Positions 1-11,029 are shown, counted from the stretch's first letter. The stretch is DNA of 64,000 nucleotides from Rotaria sordida (GCA_905250125.1 CAJNOL010000103.1:62001-126000); one strand, 5' to 3'. The notes: generated from the sequence alone by a model not told the origin. A program made the numbers and translations.

Positions 1-2375
1 GTATTGGTCATTTTAAATTATTATTTTCTTTATTGCGTATGGAAAATGTTGGACGTTTACAACAAAATGCATTAGAATTAATTCTTCATTTAAGTGGTTC
101 AAATGAATGTGTTAATGATATATCACAATCAAATGTTATTGTTTATTTATTACTTGTTTTACGTTCATCAATAACAAACCAAGAAACAACATTAGAAATT
201 TTAAATGCATTGTCATCAAATGGTAAAGTTGTTCGTGATGTTGTTGATAGTGGTGGTCTTCTTTATTTACTTGATATATTTTCAAATGGACAAAATTCAA
301 ATTTACGTGAACATGCAGCTAATGTTTTATCAAAATTAATGAATGATCGTTTACATGGTCCACGTATACGTTTACAATTAATTAAATATTTACCTAGTTT
401 AGTTGTTGATGCAATGCGTGAATCATGTGAAACATCAATACAATTATTTGAAACAACACATGAAAATCCTGAATTAATATGGAATGATCATACACGTGAA
501 ATGACATGTGAACGTATTGGAAAACAAATTAATGAATTTTATTTAAAACAACGTATAGCACCAACAGAAACAAAATGGTCTATTGATGATCAATATCAAT
601 TATTAGGTGATGATGAAGAAACACAACGAATTAGACAAAATGAATTATTAGTTGCTGGAGTTTATGTTCGTTTATTAATTGCTAATCCTGGTTGGGTTGT
701 ACGACGACCAAAAGAATTTATTACAGAATTACTTAGTCGATGGACTACACATACAAAGTATGTAAAAAAGTCGATATTTGTCAACTTTAATTAATGTTTC
801 CCCTCCGTCTTCAAAAAAAAAATAAAAAATAAAAACAAGACACTTTTTGAAATACAAAAAAAAACTGACAGAAGACGCTATTAGCAAATTTGCAATTGAC
901 TACAGAGAAATATACGTTTCTCTGATACATAGAAATTGCATACACTGTATTGACAATCAAATTTCGAAGGCAGTAGAAAGATCTTAATTATTTGTTTTTT
1001 TAGACAACCAGAACAACTTCTTATATCACATACAGATGAATTTGAAATGTTAACACAATGTTTAATACAATTATTACATGCTCAACCATCATTATGCGAA
1101 CATTTACCATCAATTGGATTTTTACCATCAATTGTTCAAGCATTAGAATGTAAAAGTAATAATGCTATTGTTGCAGCAGCTATTAAAGTTCTTTTTGCAC
1201 TTTGTAAATCGGATGCTTGTTTACAAACATTTTCAACAAAATGTCCACAAATTATTAGTGGATTCAAAGAAGCTATGCAAACAAGACGTGATCATCTTGG
1301 TATGATAACATTTTTTTTAAATATGAAAAAATTTTATTCTATATTCAAAACTTTTTAAAATATTTGAAAGGAGTCTTTTACTCATGTAAGTAATAATAAT
1401 GATATATTAAAACTATTAAGAAAATATACATAGTATTATTTACTTTGATAAAGAAAAATGTAAACAGATCAGAGACTTGTGCGACGATTTAAAAATCATT
1501 GCCAACAAGTTGTTAAATATTTTTTCCGTTTTATTGAAAAAAATATTTTGCGAAACGATCTTTTCTTTCAAAATTTTTCAAACAAATTGATTAAAAAATT
1601 ATCATCGTTGACGAGCGTACAGTGAATATAGTTCATAGTTCAACTACAATTAATGCTCTTTGAAATAAGGAATATTATACACAGTTTTCTGATACGATTT
1701 GAGTTATAATCACTCGTCAAATATTCTAAAACACATTCTTAAGAAGTATCCGACAAGAATATCAACTTTTCATTAGTTCGAGAAAAATATTTAAAATCAT
1801 AAAAATTTTAAAATATTGTTTATTTCATAGCTTTTTTAAATCTAATCATTTCTTATATGATTTAATTAATTCCTAGAAATTAATAAACTTCGTTATATTC
1901 TTTTTCATATATCTTAAATTCTTAATTTTCTTTGTTGTTTTTTTTCTTCGAAGGACTTATTGCTGAAAGTTTACATGATTTATTGAAAACTCCAGCACCT
2001 GGTACACCTGATGAATTTATTAAAGATGCATTACATTGTCAATTAATTGAACATATTCTTACATTACTTAATCAACCATTAACTGATGTTGAAAAACCTG
2101 GTTCATGTAAAGCACATCTTGTTGATTCATGCAAATTAATGGCTGAATCATTAGTTTATGGTGAACAAGTGTCACGTATACTTCAATCATCAAGTATATG
2201 GAATGATTATAAAGATCAACGACATGATCTATTTATTCAAACATCATCACATGTGCAAGCATTAACTGGTGGTTCAGTTGGTCCACAAATTGCTGGTTAT
2301 TTAACATCATCTGTATCATCAACAACAGCTGGAAAACAAAACATGACAAGTCCACCACCTTTAGTTGATCAATAA
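1..2375 (+). CDS. DNAJC13: DNAJC13 / RME-8 C-terminal part (5' truncated by window edge)
   Basis: C-terminal part of the large endosomal J-domain co-chaperone RME-8/DNAJC13, which works with Hsc70 and the retromer/WASH machinery in endosomal sorting. Three exons are visible: 1-757, 1004-1299 and 1954-2375, with GT-AG introns of 246 and 654 bp. The reading frame is already open at base 3 (IGHFKLLFSLLR), so the gene starts outside the window. Armadillo-like helical repeats dominate; the segments THENPELIWND, GPQIAGYLTSS and the terminal PPPLVDQ align well with what I remember of the animal family. The J domain and N-terminal GYF/IWN regions are not in view. Exon junctions keep frame (TK|QPEQLL and DHL|GLIAES). 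I see no damage; the identification is secure. Confidence 0.93.
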
Positions 2376-3054
2376 AATTAAACGAAAACAAAAATAAAAT
2401 GAGATTCTTTTTCTTTTTTTTTTTTTTTATAAAACTTTAGATGAATTCCTTTCTTTTTTTTTTCTTCTGTGATAGATTTTTGTTGCAATATATATTGATT
2501 TCTTTATTCATGTCTTATGTGTATGTACTCACTGATATTATCATTCATTTATTTCTAATCTTTTTCATATATCATAACGTATGGAAAACTTTCTTCTTTT
2601 TTTTGTTGTTCTGAAAAACTCAACCGGTAATTCGATTATCTTTCTATGCGTGTGTGTGTGTGTATTTGTGCTTGATTCTTTCTTTTTTTTTTCTGTAAGA
2701 TCGTGACGGATGGTGAATTATAAAATATAATCTTCGTCTTTTTTTGTTCTTATTGAATGATTTTCAAAGTAATTGACTGGACTCCGTCTAATAATATATA
2801 TTCTTTTTTTATAATCTAACAAGTGAAAAATTTTACGAACTTCTATTAATTATCTAAGAATATATTTAAAGAAAGATTATTCTTATCAAATATACAAAAA
2901 AAAAAATTGAAGTAAAAATATTTCTTTTTGAATCAATGAGGACAGGAATTGTTATGTGGATTTATTTTACATTTTTCTTATTGTCAATAATATAAAGAGT
3001 TTATTAATTTTCTTTATTACTGATTTATTTCTATTCGTATAGTTATAGATCATC
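2376..3054. other. Intergenic spacer, DNAJC13 to MFSD12-like
   Basis: This is the 3' flank of DNAJC13 and the 5' flank of the transporter gene. It contains poly-T tracts and a short GT repeat near 2648-2663. No ORF or RNA gene is supported. Confidence 0.5.
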
Positions 3055-4891
3055 ATGGAGGTGATTATATCAGAACCGGATGTAGTTTCAAAAAGATCTA
3101 AATTTGCTTACAGTGTTGGTCATATTCTAAATGATTTAAGTGCATCAATGTGGTTCTCATATTTACTTGTATTTTATCATCGTGTTGTAAATTTTTCAAA
3201 TGCATCTGCTGGTTATTTACTTTTAATTGGACAAATAGCTGATGCTATATCAACAACATTTGTTGGTTTTGAATCTGATCGTACACGAACTGGTTTATTT
3301 CATTATGGAAGACGAAAAACTTGGCATCTTATTGGTGTTATATGTGTAATTAGTTCATTTCCATTTTGTTTTAATTTATGTATTCAATGTAAAGATAGTG
3401 ATTTATGGGCACAATTTATTTATTATACAATGTTTATTATTATTTTTCAATTTGGTTGGTCATGTTCACAAATTACACATTTGTAAGTATATTATTTCTA
3501 ATTGAAAAACAAAAAAAGTAGAATTTATATTTTAATTAGAGCAATGATTAATGAATTAACACATAAAGATGGTGAACGTGTTGCACTTAATTCATATCGT
3601 TATGCTTGGAGTGTTGCATCAAATATATTTGTTTATACAATGGCTAGTATTTTATTAGGTTTTCATCCAAGTAATGATGAAACTGATATAACACCAGCTG
3701 ATGCACCTATATTTCGTACATTAACATTTATTGTTGTTGGTATTGGTCTTATTTGTATGATTATATTTCATGTTGGTTTAAAAGAATCTGAACAACTAGC
3801 TGAAGAAACAGAATATCGTTTACAATTATCATTAACATCTAGTGGAAGATTAAAACGTATGACATGGAAAAGTTTTTTATATGAAAAAGAATTTTATCAA
3901 TGTACATTTATTTGGATGTGTGCAAGAGTCATTCTCAATGTTACACAGGTGAATATATACTTCTATATCCTTACATACTTCAAATAAGTATTGTTTATGC
4001 TTTTCAAAAGAGAGTAGTGTATGTACTTTTCTGATCTAAAATTAGAAAATACTGTAGACTTAGAATTCTTCAGGTTTCTAAATGGTACTTAGAACAACAT
4101 ATATTCTCGAATTTTCTTTTTGTGTAAGTCGTTTTAACTTCTCATCATGTGTGAATTTAGAGAAATTAATTTGCACAATTCTTTATTCTATCAAGAAATA
4201 CATATCTTATACAGAATTTCTTCATCATATTTTTCTTTTTAAGGTATTTCTTCCATTGTATATAATTGATACAATCTCAACATTAAATCGAGTATTTGTT
4301 GCTATTGCTCCATTATGTTCGTATATTAGTGGTCTACTTGCATCTTTTCCTATGCGTACAATAAATAAACGATTAGGTCGAAAAACAACTATTATCTTTG
4401 GTCTTTGTTTTACATTAGCTAGTACAATATTATTTTGGTTTATTTTTGATTTAAAAGATCATCTACAAATTAAAATAGCATTAATATTAGCTTGTGTTTT
4501 ACTCGGTATTGGAACATCAACAACAAATATTTGTTCTTTTTCACTAGCATCAGATTTAATTGGTTTAAATACAGAATGTGGAGCATTTGTTTATGGAATA
4601 ATGTCATTTGCCGATAAACTTGCTAATGGTATAGTTATTGCTATTATTCAACAGTGCAATCCATGTACATTAGCTTCAACAACTAGATGTGCATTATATT
4701 ATAGATATATATTAACATTTATACCGATTGGTGTTGCAATTTTAACGATTCTCATGATACTAAGTATCTGGAAAACAAATATAGGTGGTAATCGTCATGA
4801 AATAATTCAAGAAGGACAAAATGATGCACATTCAACCAATGTAGTCTCAAATGAAGATGAATCTAATGAACAGAGACCATTGATAGCTTGA
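3055..4891 (+). CDS. MFSD12: MFSD12-like major facilitator transporter
   Basis: Twelve-helix major facilitator family protein of the MFSD12 type; the vertebrate member is needed for cysteine import into lysosomes and melanosomes. Exons 3055-3482, 3540-3948 and 4244-4891 (introns 57 and 295 bp) encode 494 aa. Family landmarks are in order: SVGHILNDLSASMWFSYLL in helix 1, the loop YGRRKTWHLIG, FQFGWSCSQITHL, then across the junction AMINELTHKDGERV, INKRLGRKTT in the central loop, and SDLIGLNTECGAFVYG near helix 11. The cytosolic C-tail ends in EQRPLIA, where the acidic/hydrophobic residues could serve as a lysosomal sorting signal (inference). ATG at 3055 is the first in frame. Assignment to MFSD12 rather than another MFS subfamily rests on the motifs and their spacing. 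Confidence 0.9.
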
Positions 4892-6057
4892 GATCAATAC
4901 TTTTTCTTTGCTCAGGCTAGTCAGGTTGATGAAAAAATGAATTTTATTCTGGTGTTTCTTTGTGTTTGCAATAGAAATTTTTATTTTGTTGATTGTTTTT
5001 ATGTTTTACAACATTATTTTAAGCATTCCAATTTATCTCATATAAACAAATAAATCTGATTAAAGATCTGTAAATGAACTTAATAATACAAATAAGCGCA
5101 TATATATACAAAGGCACTCAAAATTATTCATACAGTTGACAAATAACCTTATTATCCTAATATTTTTGCAATAATTCGACCTTTCGAGTACTGGGTTTCA
5201 TTAAAATATAGCTGAAATTTTCTAGTATATTTGTTGCAGAGAATTTGAACGATTAACCATATTATTTGATATTCTTAAGCTAAAAGAGTTTCCGTTCTGC
5301 TTAAAATTATTCGTACACTTCACCTTTTATCTTTTTTCTCTATGTCTTTATGCACCTTACGCCTTCTTTATCTTGTTCATACGGTGTAGATCAGCTAGAA
5401 ACGGTGACATTTAAGGACGTTGAGGTGGATGTCAGTGCTTATATTTTCTTCATACTGACATGCACACCTATATTCCGATTATCCGGAATCGATCGATAAA
5501 TACAAAAACATACATCGTCGAAAAATGAATATGAGTTGAAAAAAATATTGTTACAGGAATGGAATTCAATTGAAGACGATGTAAGTGAAGTATCAGTTGA
5601 TTCAATTGAGAATTGTTTACAATAATACACAAAACAACTGGGCTTTCTAACTCGATATTAATAGAATTACACAAGAAGAAAACAACGACAAGAAGCGTTT
5701 ATCTGTTCATGTGCTAGTTTTTCATCGATCAAAAAATTAACAAATCAGAGTAATGTACAAACAAAGCAATACACCCATCGACGAATGGTATGCATGGATT
5801 TACTTAGGTCTGACCAAAAGTTCTAAGCACATTAAATAGTAATATAAAGATAATGAGATACTTTCAATTTTATTTTATTAAATGTTGAGAATAGTTGCCA
5901 TGATTATTTATATCAAGATCAATCCTTTCGAACAATTTATTAAAAGTTGTTTTGACCTCTTTTTCTAAATGCCCATGTTTGTTTCCATATTTCATTAACA
6001 AAAGACTTCGGGTAATTTTCAATATAATAATTGTAATCTGTAGTCTTGCCTTTATCC
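4892..6057. other. Intergenic stretch with a probable dead DNA-transposon fragment
   Basis: No conserved gene. Two similar motifs, CAAAATTATTCATACA near 5118 and AAAATTATTCGTACAC near 5305, resemble Tc1-type terminal sequences. On the + strand about 5560-5625 reads EWNSIEDDVSEVSVDSIENC, a pattern like the end of pogo/Tigger-type transposases. Stops interrupt it on both sides. I infer a degraded DNA transposon but cannot define its ends. Confidence 0.3.
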
Positions 6058-6113
6058 ACATTTGAATGCTTCAATTTGCCTACGAATCAACAACATGGGA
6101 GTGCTTTCATAAC

Positions 6114-6200
6114 GGTGTGGGTGTGGGTGTGGGTGTGAGTGTGTGCGTGAGTGTGGATGTGGGTATGGGAGTAGTTCTTCAGTTAAGCCACACCCACACC
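6114..6200 (+). repeat. Degenerate TGTGGG (telomere-type) hexamer array, left copy
   Basis: GTGTGGGTGTGGGTGTGGG followed by decayed units (TGTGAG, TGTGGA, TATGGG), ending in two complementary CACACC units near 6188. The unit matches the hexamer I recall for Adineta vaga telomeres. Confidence 0.6.
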
Positions 6201-6458
6201 CACTAGAGACCTGCAATAGACTCCGAAAAGTGACTCCGACTCCGACTCCGACTCCGTCGGAGTCGGAGTCGGAGTTGAAAACAAAAATTTTTTCGGAGTC
6301 GGAGTCGAACCGGAGTCAAACTTTTTTTTTCGGAGTCGGAGTCGGAGTCGATGTAAAATTTGATAGACTCCGAAAATTTTTTTTCTTTTCTTAAATAGCA
6401 GTTTTTTTCAAAATACTAACGTCAAGTAAACGAAAACTTGACGGAAATCATTCCAAAC

Positions 6459-6628
6459 CAGCGGCGTACGCAGAAATTTTCCAAGGAAGGGGCCCAAGTT
6501 CTCAAGGAGAGGTCCCGTAATGGAGTTTTTAAAAAACTTGTGCTGTAGTACCTTTTTTACCCGTACTCTCCCACGGAGAACTTCTCTTCAAGAGGGAGGG
6601 GGCGCGGACCCCCTTGCGTACACCACTG
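6459..6628. mobile_element. hAT-type MITE, 170 bp, with 8-bp target duplication
   Basis: Terminal inverted repeats CAGCGGCGTACGCA at the left and TGCGTACACCACTG at the right (12 of 14 positions match as inverted repeats). The element is flanked on both sides by the direct repeat TTCCAAAC (6451-6458 and 6629-6636). An 8-bp duplication with CAG..CTG-type ends is the signature of hAT transposition. The inside is non-coding and relatively GC-rich, so it is a non-autonomous element nested in the larger foldback element. Confidence 0.85.
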
Positions 6629-7139
6629 TTCCAAACTACGATTAATTAAATGACTATAACTTCTGATTAGTCCGACACAGTTTGAGCTATTTCTTTTCCG
6701 ATGATAGCTCTAATCGTTCTCTACAAAATTACACACTTTGATCAACTGTCTATATATGTATTTCATATAAATAACGTCAATCTAGAGAGAAGGGTCGGAA
6801 GTGTCCGACCACTCTTTATATTTAATATTTAAAAAATGTTTGAAAACTCAATCAGCTTTAGTTTTTCTATCTAATATTTTACATATCTATTTATTCATGC
6901 ACAATAATCGCCAAGCAGACCTCATTTGTGATGGTACACTAACTTTAAGTTACATAATATCTCCGTACATGTGACCTGCTGCTGATTTACAATAAGAAAA
7001 ATTTTCGGAGTTTTTCGGAGTCGAAGTCGGAGTCATTGAGAAAAAAAATATCGGAGTCGGAGTCGGAGTTGGAGTTATATAGGAAAAAAATTTCGGAGTC
7101 GGAGTCGGAGTCGGAGTCAAAAACGTTTGACTCCGCAGG

Positions 7140-7200
7140 TCTCTAACACCCACACCTACACCCACACCCACGCCCACACCCACACCCACACCCACACCGT
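7140..7200 (-). repeat. Degenerate TGTGGG hexamer array, right copy
   Basis: About nine consecutive CCCACA-type units, including CACACCCACACCCACACC, on the + strand. It is the inverted partner of the array near 6114 and better preserved than it. Confidence 0.65.
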
Positions 7201-7256
7201 TATAAAAGCACTCCCATGTCGTTGATTCGTATGCAAATTGAAGCATTCAAATGTAA

Positions 7257-8020
7257 TTTTCCATCGTGTCTACATATGAATGTAAATTTTTCCATAGAAG
7301 CAACATATGACGCATAGGAAATAAGACTATGAAGTATGATTCATGAGATGTCACTTTACGCAAAAGAAAATGCCTACTTTATAAAAATATAATCATAAAA
7401 TCTGTATGTTGTGAAAGAGCGTAGTAATCTTTATCAGTATAAATACAGTACAATATTGACTAAAAATCGTGCAAAACGAACTTCGCGCATTTCAGTATTA
7501 TTCTACAAGTAAGTACTTTTGATTTCTAATTTCGTATAGCAAAAAAGATTCGGAGTAGATTTTGATCGAGAGCAAGCTCTTTGGGTGTGGGAGTGGGTAT
7601 GAGTTTAGTTTTTCTCTTAACCTATACCTACACCGACGTCTTCACCCACATTCACACACCAAATAGGGTATAACAGCTTGTGAAGCGTACGCTTTAGACA
7701 TATGACAATACCAATACGGTAATGACGTCGACCTTTAAGGTCTCAATGGATTTTTAGGGTCCCCTTTGCTTTTGAGGGTTTCAAGGAGTTTTGATCATTT
7801 ATAAAGGTTTTTTGTAGTTTCGATAGCTTTTTAATCGATTTTCTATTTGTATAACGTGGCGTCCGAATTATTGAGGAACAAGACAATAAGGTTTATTTAA
7901 AAGGATTTTCAAGATTCTAATTAATTCTTTTCTTCATAGTTTATATATGTATTCGAAATTCTTTAAAATATTTTTAGAAAAATCAAATAACAAAAATAAT
8001 AATTACTATAGCATTGTAAT
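7257..8020. other. Spacer with a decayed telomere-like hairpin
   Basis: Between the foldback element and the next ORF. Around 7580-7665 a TGGGTGTGGGAGTGGGTATG stretch faces a complementary CCTATACCTACACC...CACCCACATTCACACACC stretch, a small decayed hairpin of the same hexamer type. No gene is seen. Confidence 0.45.
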
Positions 8021-8908
8021 ATGGAAGATACCAAACAATTTTGGGACACCATCTTGGACTATTCAGGCAGTGCAATGACATATACGCAAGCTGATTTTGA
8101 ACTGTCACAAGTATATAAATGTGTGGATTCAAATCAAGGTGAACAAATCAAAGATGTAATCTCCATGGGAGTTGCTGATGGTAAAAGAGAGCCAATATCA
8201 ATTTTAGATCATATTGAAAAGCAAGGTCGTGTATTACCTTCTAGAGTAATTGTCAATGATATTTCGGACACATTGTTCGATCAAGCTAAAGCTAATTTAG
8301 TCAATGGTGGTTGGGTTAAGAAAATAGGTAATGAAATCATTTATTTTTTGGGTAAAATAGATGACATTAAAACAGAATTAGTAAAGGAAACAAAAGTACG
8401 TTTGGGCATTCTTGGTGTATACAATTTAGGATATTTGCCACAGGCATTAAATCTATATCAACAGAATGCAAATATAATTGGGACAAAGTTTAATGTTTAT
8501 CCAGTCTATTTGAATAATGACAAAGACAACTTAATCTTGGAACATGGTGAAACGATTACATTCGATATCACTAATTTGAGTGATGATATTATTAATCAAA
8601 TTAATAATAATGTAGACCAAAGTAAGAAATTATATGCACAATGTGTATATACAACAGACAAACATTTTGTTAGTCATTATTTTAACGGTGGTGTGTTGAA
8701 AGAAGTAATCCATGGTATTTTCATTGACTATGACATTGATATTTACCAAGAAGGAGATAACAGAAGATATATTGTAGTAAAGTTCCAATGTACCAAAAAC
8801 ACTGGTAATGGCATTACATTAATGACATCGTTAAATAATGTCCTTGGGAATATTACAACTGATACTCAAATAAAATCATTGAGAGTATTGAAGAATTTAA
8901 TAGATTAA
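8021..8908 (+). CDS. Intronless class I methyltransferase-like protein, candidate foreign gene
   Basis: Single uninterrupted 295-aa ORF with an ATG start. I do not recognise the family. Residues about 47-56 (VISMGVADGK) look like the glycine-rich SAM-binding motif I, and residues about 76-91 (VIVNDISDTLFDQAKA) like motif II with its acidic residue, a layout resembling EgtD-type or other class I methyltransferases. The C-terminal half has no motif I can name. It stands alone between transposons, lacks introns while most genes here have several, and uses TTG and AAG more freely than the neighbours, so horizontal origin is plausible but unproven. It could equally be a decaying transposon passenger. 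No signal peptide or membrane segment is seen. Confidence 0.5.
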   Translation: MEDTKQFWDTILDYSGSAMTYTQADFELSQVYKCVDSNQGEQIKDVISMGVADGKREPISILDHIEKQGRVLPSRVIVNDISDTLFDQAKANLVNGGWVKKIGNEIIYFLGKIDDIKTELVKETKVRLGILGVYNLGYLPQALNLYQQNANIIGTKFNVYPVYLNNDKDNLILEHGETITFDITNLSDDIINQINNNVDQSKKLYAQCVYTTDKHFVSHYFNGGVLKEVIHGIFIDYDIDIYQEGDNRRYIVVKFQCTKNTGNGITLMTSLNNVLGNITTDTQIKSLRVLKNLID

Positions 8909-9288
8909 TTGAATCTTTTCAAATTACTCATCCTGAGTATAAAGGAACAAAAACCATCATACTAACTTCGATGCGTCACTAGTTTTCAATGCTTTTACAA
9001 CATCATTTTTTTAAATCAGAAACTATTGATTTGTTTGTTTATTTATTATTTTTGGTGAATGTGTTTTTAACATTTTGTCAAAAACTCTAAAGATGTATAA
9101 ACTTGAGAAAATAAAACTATTGCTTAATTCACAAAAGAGAACTGGTAAAGATGAAAAGAAGGAAAATAGAAAACAGATATCGTTACTTATCCTGAGTATA
9201 ATGGAAGAAAAATCATTTGAAGGAGGATACTTAAACGATGACCATCTTATGACGAAAGAATCTATATGGATTAGTAAGCTCAATTCTT
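8909..9288. other. Spacer between methyltransferase-like ORF and mariner pair
   Basis: No supported gene. A sequence near 8924 (TTACTCATCCTGAGTATAA) recurs almost unchanged near 9183 (TTACTTATCCTGAGTATAA), suggesting a small duplication next to the transposon end. Confidence 0.4.
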
Positions 9289-9415
9289 CAGTGTGTTCCA
9301 AAAGTTCCTACCTAAAAGTTTTTTTGAATATCTTTGCTATTTCATTTAACTTTATCAATTTCTTTTTTTTAGATGATAGGTGGACACACCGAGATATTTT
9401 TCAGCCGAATGAGTT

Positions 9416-9838
9416 TCAAAAATATTGCTCAAAGGTACCACCTCTCATCGAAATACAAAAAATTAATCTTTTTTCTATTTCCAGTAAAATATTTTGTAAA
9501 ATTTCTTTTTTAATCGCTTCGATTTCTTCAGTTATTTTACTCTTTAAATGGTGCAGATCTTTAATTTTTGTTTTATAAACATTTGTTTTGATGTGTCTCC
9601 ATAGAAAAAAATCTAATAGTGTTAAGTCAGGAGACCGTGATGCCCATGAGATGGAATCATCTCTCCCAATCCATTGAGCATGGAATTTGTCGTTCAACCA
9701 AGAGTGAATTGCTTTCAAGTAAAAAAATGTTTGTTCTATGTGTTTAATTAAGAACGGCCTCTGTTGAAGCTGGTCAGTGTGAAGGGTAGTATCTGTTTTT
9801 CTAATAGTAAGAGACCAAGCTAGTACATTTGTATTCAT
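9416..9838 (-). pseudogene. Mariner/Tc1-type transposase, C-terminal fragment
   Basis: The minus-strand frame encodes the C-terminal third of a DDE transposase: SWLNDKFHAQWIGRDD, then the third catalytic region SRSPDLTLLDFFLWRHIK, then KSKITEEIEAIKKEIL. The DNA-binding half and the first catalytic Asp are absent. It is nearly the same protein as the plus-strand copy just downstream (PDLTPLDFFLWRHIKTHVYK there). The residues before about position 35 do not align and are probably unrelated flanking sequence. Confidence 0.8.
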
Positions 9839-9887
9839 ATAAAATCAAATACCGGTTGATTTATACTTACGAATTCAAATTGTCGTC

Positions 9888-10954
9888 ATGTTGGCTAGAT
9901 TACAATCTCCATCATTAGTGAGACGATATTTTCAATATGAAAATGTGCAAAATATTTCTATAGAGAAGACGATCAAGGCTATTTACGATAAATTTCTTGA
10001 AACTGGATGGGTACATGATAGTGAACGATCAGGAAGACCATCTTTAATAACATCCGAAAAACAAGATGAAATCGAAGAAGTTCTGTTAAACAACTCAATG
10101 AATAGTGTTCGCAGTGTTTCTCAAAAAGTGAATACGTCGAAGTCGGTGGTCCATCGTACAATGCGTGATGTTTTAGTATATAAACCATAAAAAATGCATT
10201 TAACACAAGTGTTGTACAATGAAGACAAAGATTTACGCATTGAGATGGTCGAAATTCTTTTCCCGATTTTGGATAATACCAACAATGATGATACGATCTT
10301 TTTTGTCAGATGAGGCAACATTTCATGCTTCAATGCTGGTTCATAAACAGAATTGTCGTATTTGGGCTAAAGAAAATTCTTATGCTGTTGTAGAAGTTGC
10401 GATGAACTCATCAAAACTTATTGTATGGTGTGCCATGTGAGGCAAGACAATTGTTGTTCCGGTTTTTTTTTGATGGACCAACAATCGACGAAAACAATTA
10501 CCTGGATATGCTCGAAAGCTTCTTTTATCCAATCTTACAGAATAAAAGGATTACTAAAACGGTGTTTTTGCAAGTAGATGGAGCGCTAGCTCATTTCTCG
10601 AAAGCAGTTCGCTCTTGGTTGAAGGAGAAATTCGATGATGGATGGATTGGGAGAGGTGACCCCATCTAATGGGCACCACAGTGTCCTGACTTGACACCAT
10701 TGGATTTTTTTCTATGGAGACACATCAAAACACATGTTTATAAAACAAAAATTAAAGATCTCGGCGATTTAAACAGTAAAATAACTGAAGAAATCGAAGC
10801 GATTAAAAAAGAAATTTTACAAAATGTTTTTTGTGGAAATAGAAAAAAGATTAATTTTTTGCATTTCGATGAAAGGTGGTACCTTTCAGCAATATTTTTG
10901 AAACTCATTCGGTTGAGAAAAATCTCGGTGTCTCCACCTATCATGTTAAAATAA
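9888..10954 (+). pseudogene. Mariner/Tc1-type transposase, frameshifted
   Basis: The N-terminal helix-turn-helix part opens at ATG 9888 (SPSLVRRYFQYENVQ ... SGRPSLI) and runs to a stop at about 10189. Family-like sequence then continues in other frames: SDEATFHASMLV with the first catalytic Asp (near 10310), VDGALAHFSKAV with the second (near 10576), and CPDLTPLDFFLWRHIK with the third (near 10690). At least two frameshifts and internal stops break the gene, so no active enzyme can be made from this copy. The broken order matches a normal IS630/Tc1/mariner transposase, so only point and small indel decay is needed to explain it. Confidence 0.85.
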
Positions 10955-11029
10955 GGAAGTTGATAAAGTGAAATAAAGTGGCAAAGATATGGAAATAAAC
11001 TTTTAGGAGGGGACTTTTGGGACACACTG

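Larger units (their letters stand above)
6058..7256. mobile_element. Foldback element with telomere-like hexamer arms and TCGGAG arrays
   Basis: Long inverted repeat. The left arm starts ACATTTGAATGCTTCAATTTGC and is mirrored at the right end by GCAAATTGAAGCATTCAAATGT. Inside each arm come a GGGAGTGCTTT.ATAACGGTG segment, a run of TGTGGG-type hexamers (about 6114-6165 and, complementary, 7147-7198), an AGAGACCTGCA box, and then arrays of TCGGAG/CTCCGA hexamers (about 6225-6350 and 7010-7135). No transposase ORF is present; the open frames here are by-products of the hexamer repeats. A 170-bp MITE (6459-6628) is inserted inside. I did not find a convincing target duplication around the whole element. 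Confidence 0.75.
9289..11029. mobile_element. Inverted pair of mariner/Tc1-type elements
   Basis: The left boundary CAGTGTGTTCCAAAAGTTCC (9289) and right boundary GGGACTTTTGGGACACACTG (ending 11029, followed by TA) are the same terminal sequence in opposite orientation. Moving inward, both sides continue with the same subterminal sequence (GATAGGTGGA.ACACCGAGAT and its complement). Both are 3' ends: the left one belongs to a truncated minus-strand transposase, the right one to a plus-strand transposase. The normal 5' ends are missing, so this is a rearranged palindromic composite rather than one intact transposon. Confidence 0.75.

Noticed and set aside
6143-7246. ORFs of Thr-Pro/Val-Gly and Glu-Ser repeats on both strands
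   Set aside because: They are by-products of the TGTGGG and TCGGAG hexamer arrays.
9075-9578. 167-codon plus-strand ORF
   Set aside because: Its second half is antisense to the mariner transposase fragment and its first half has no recognisable features.
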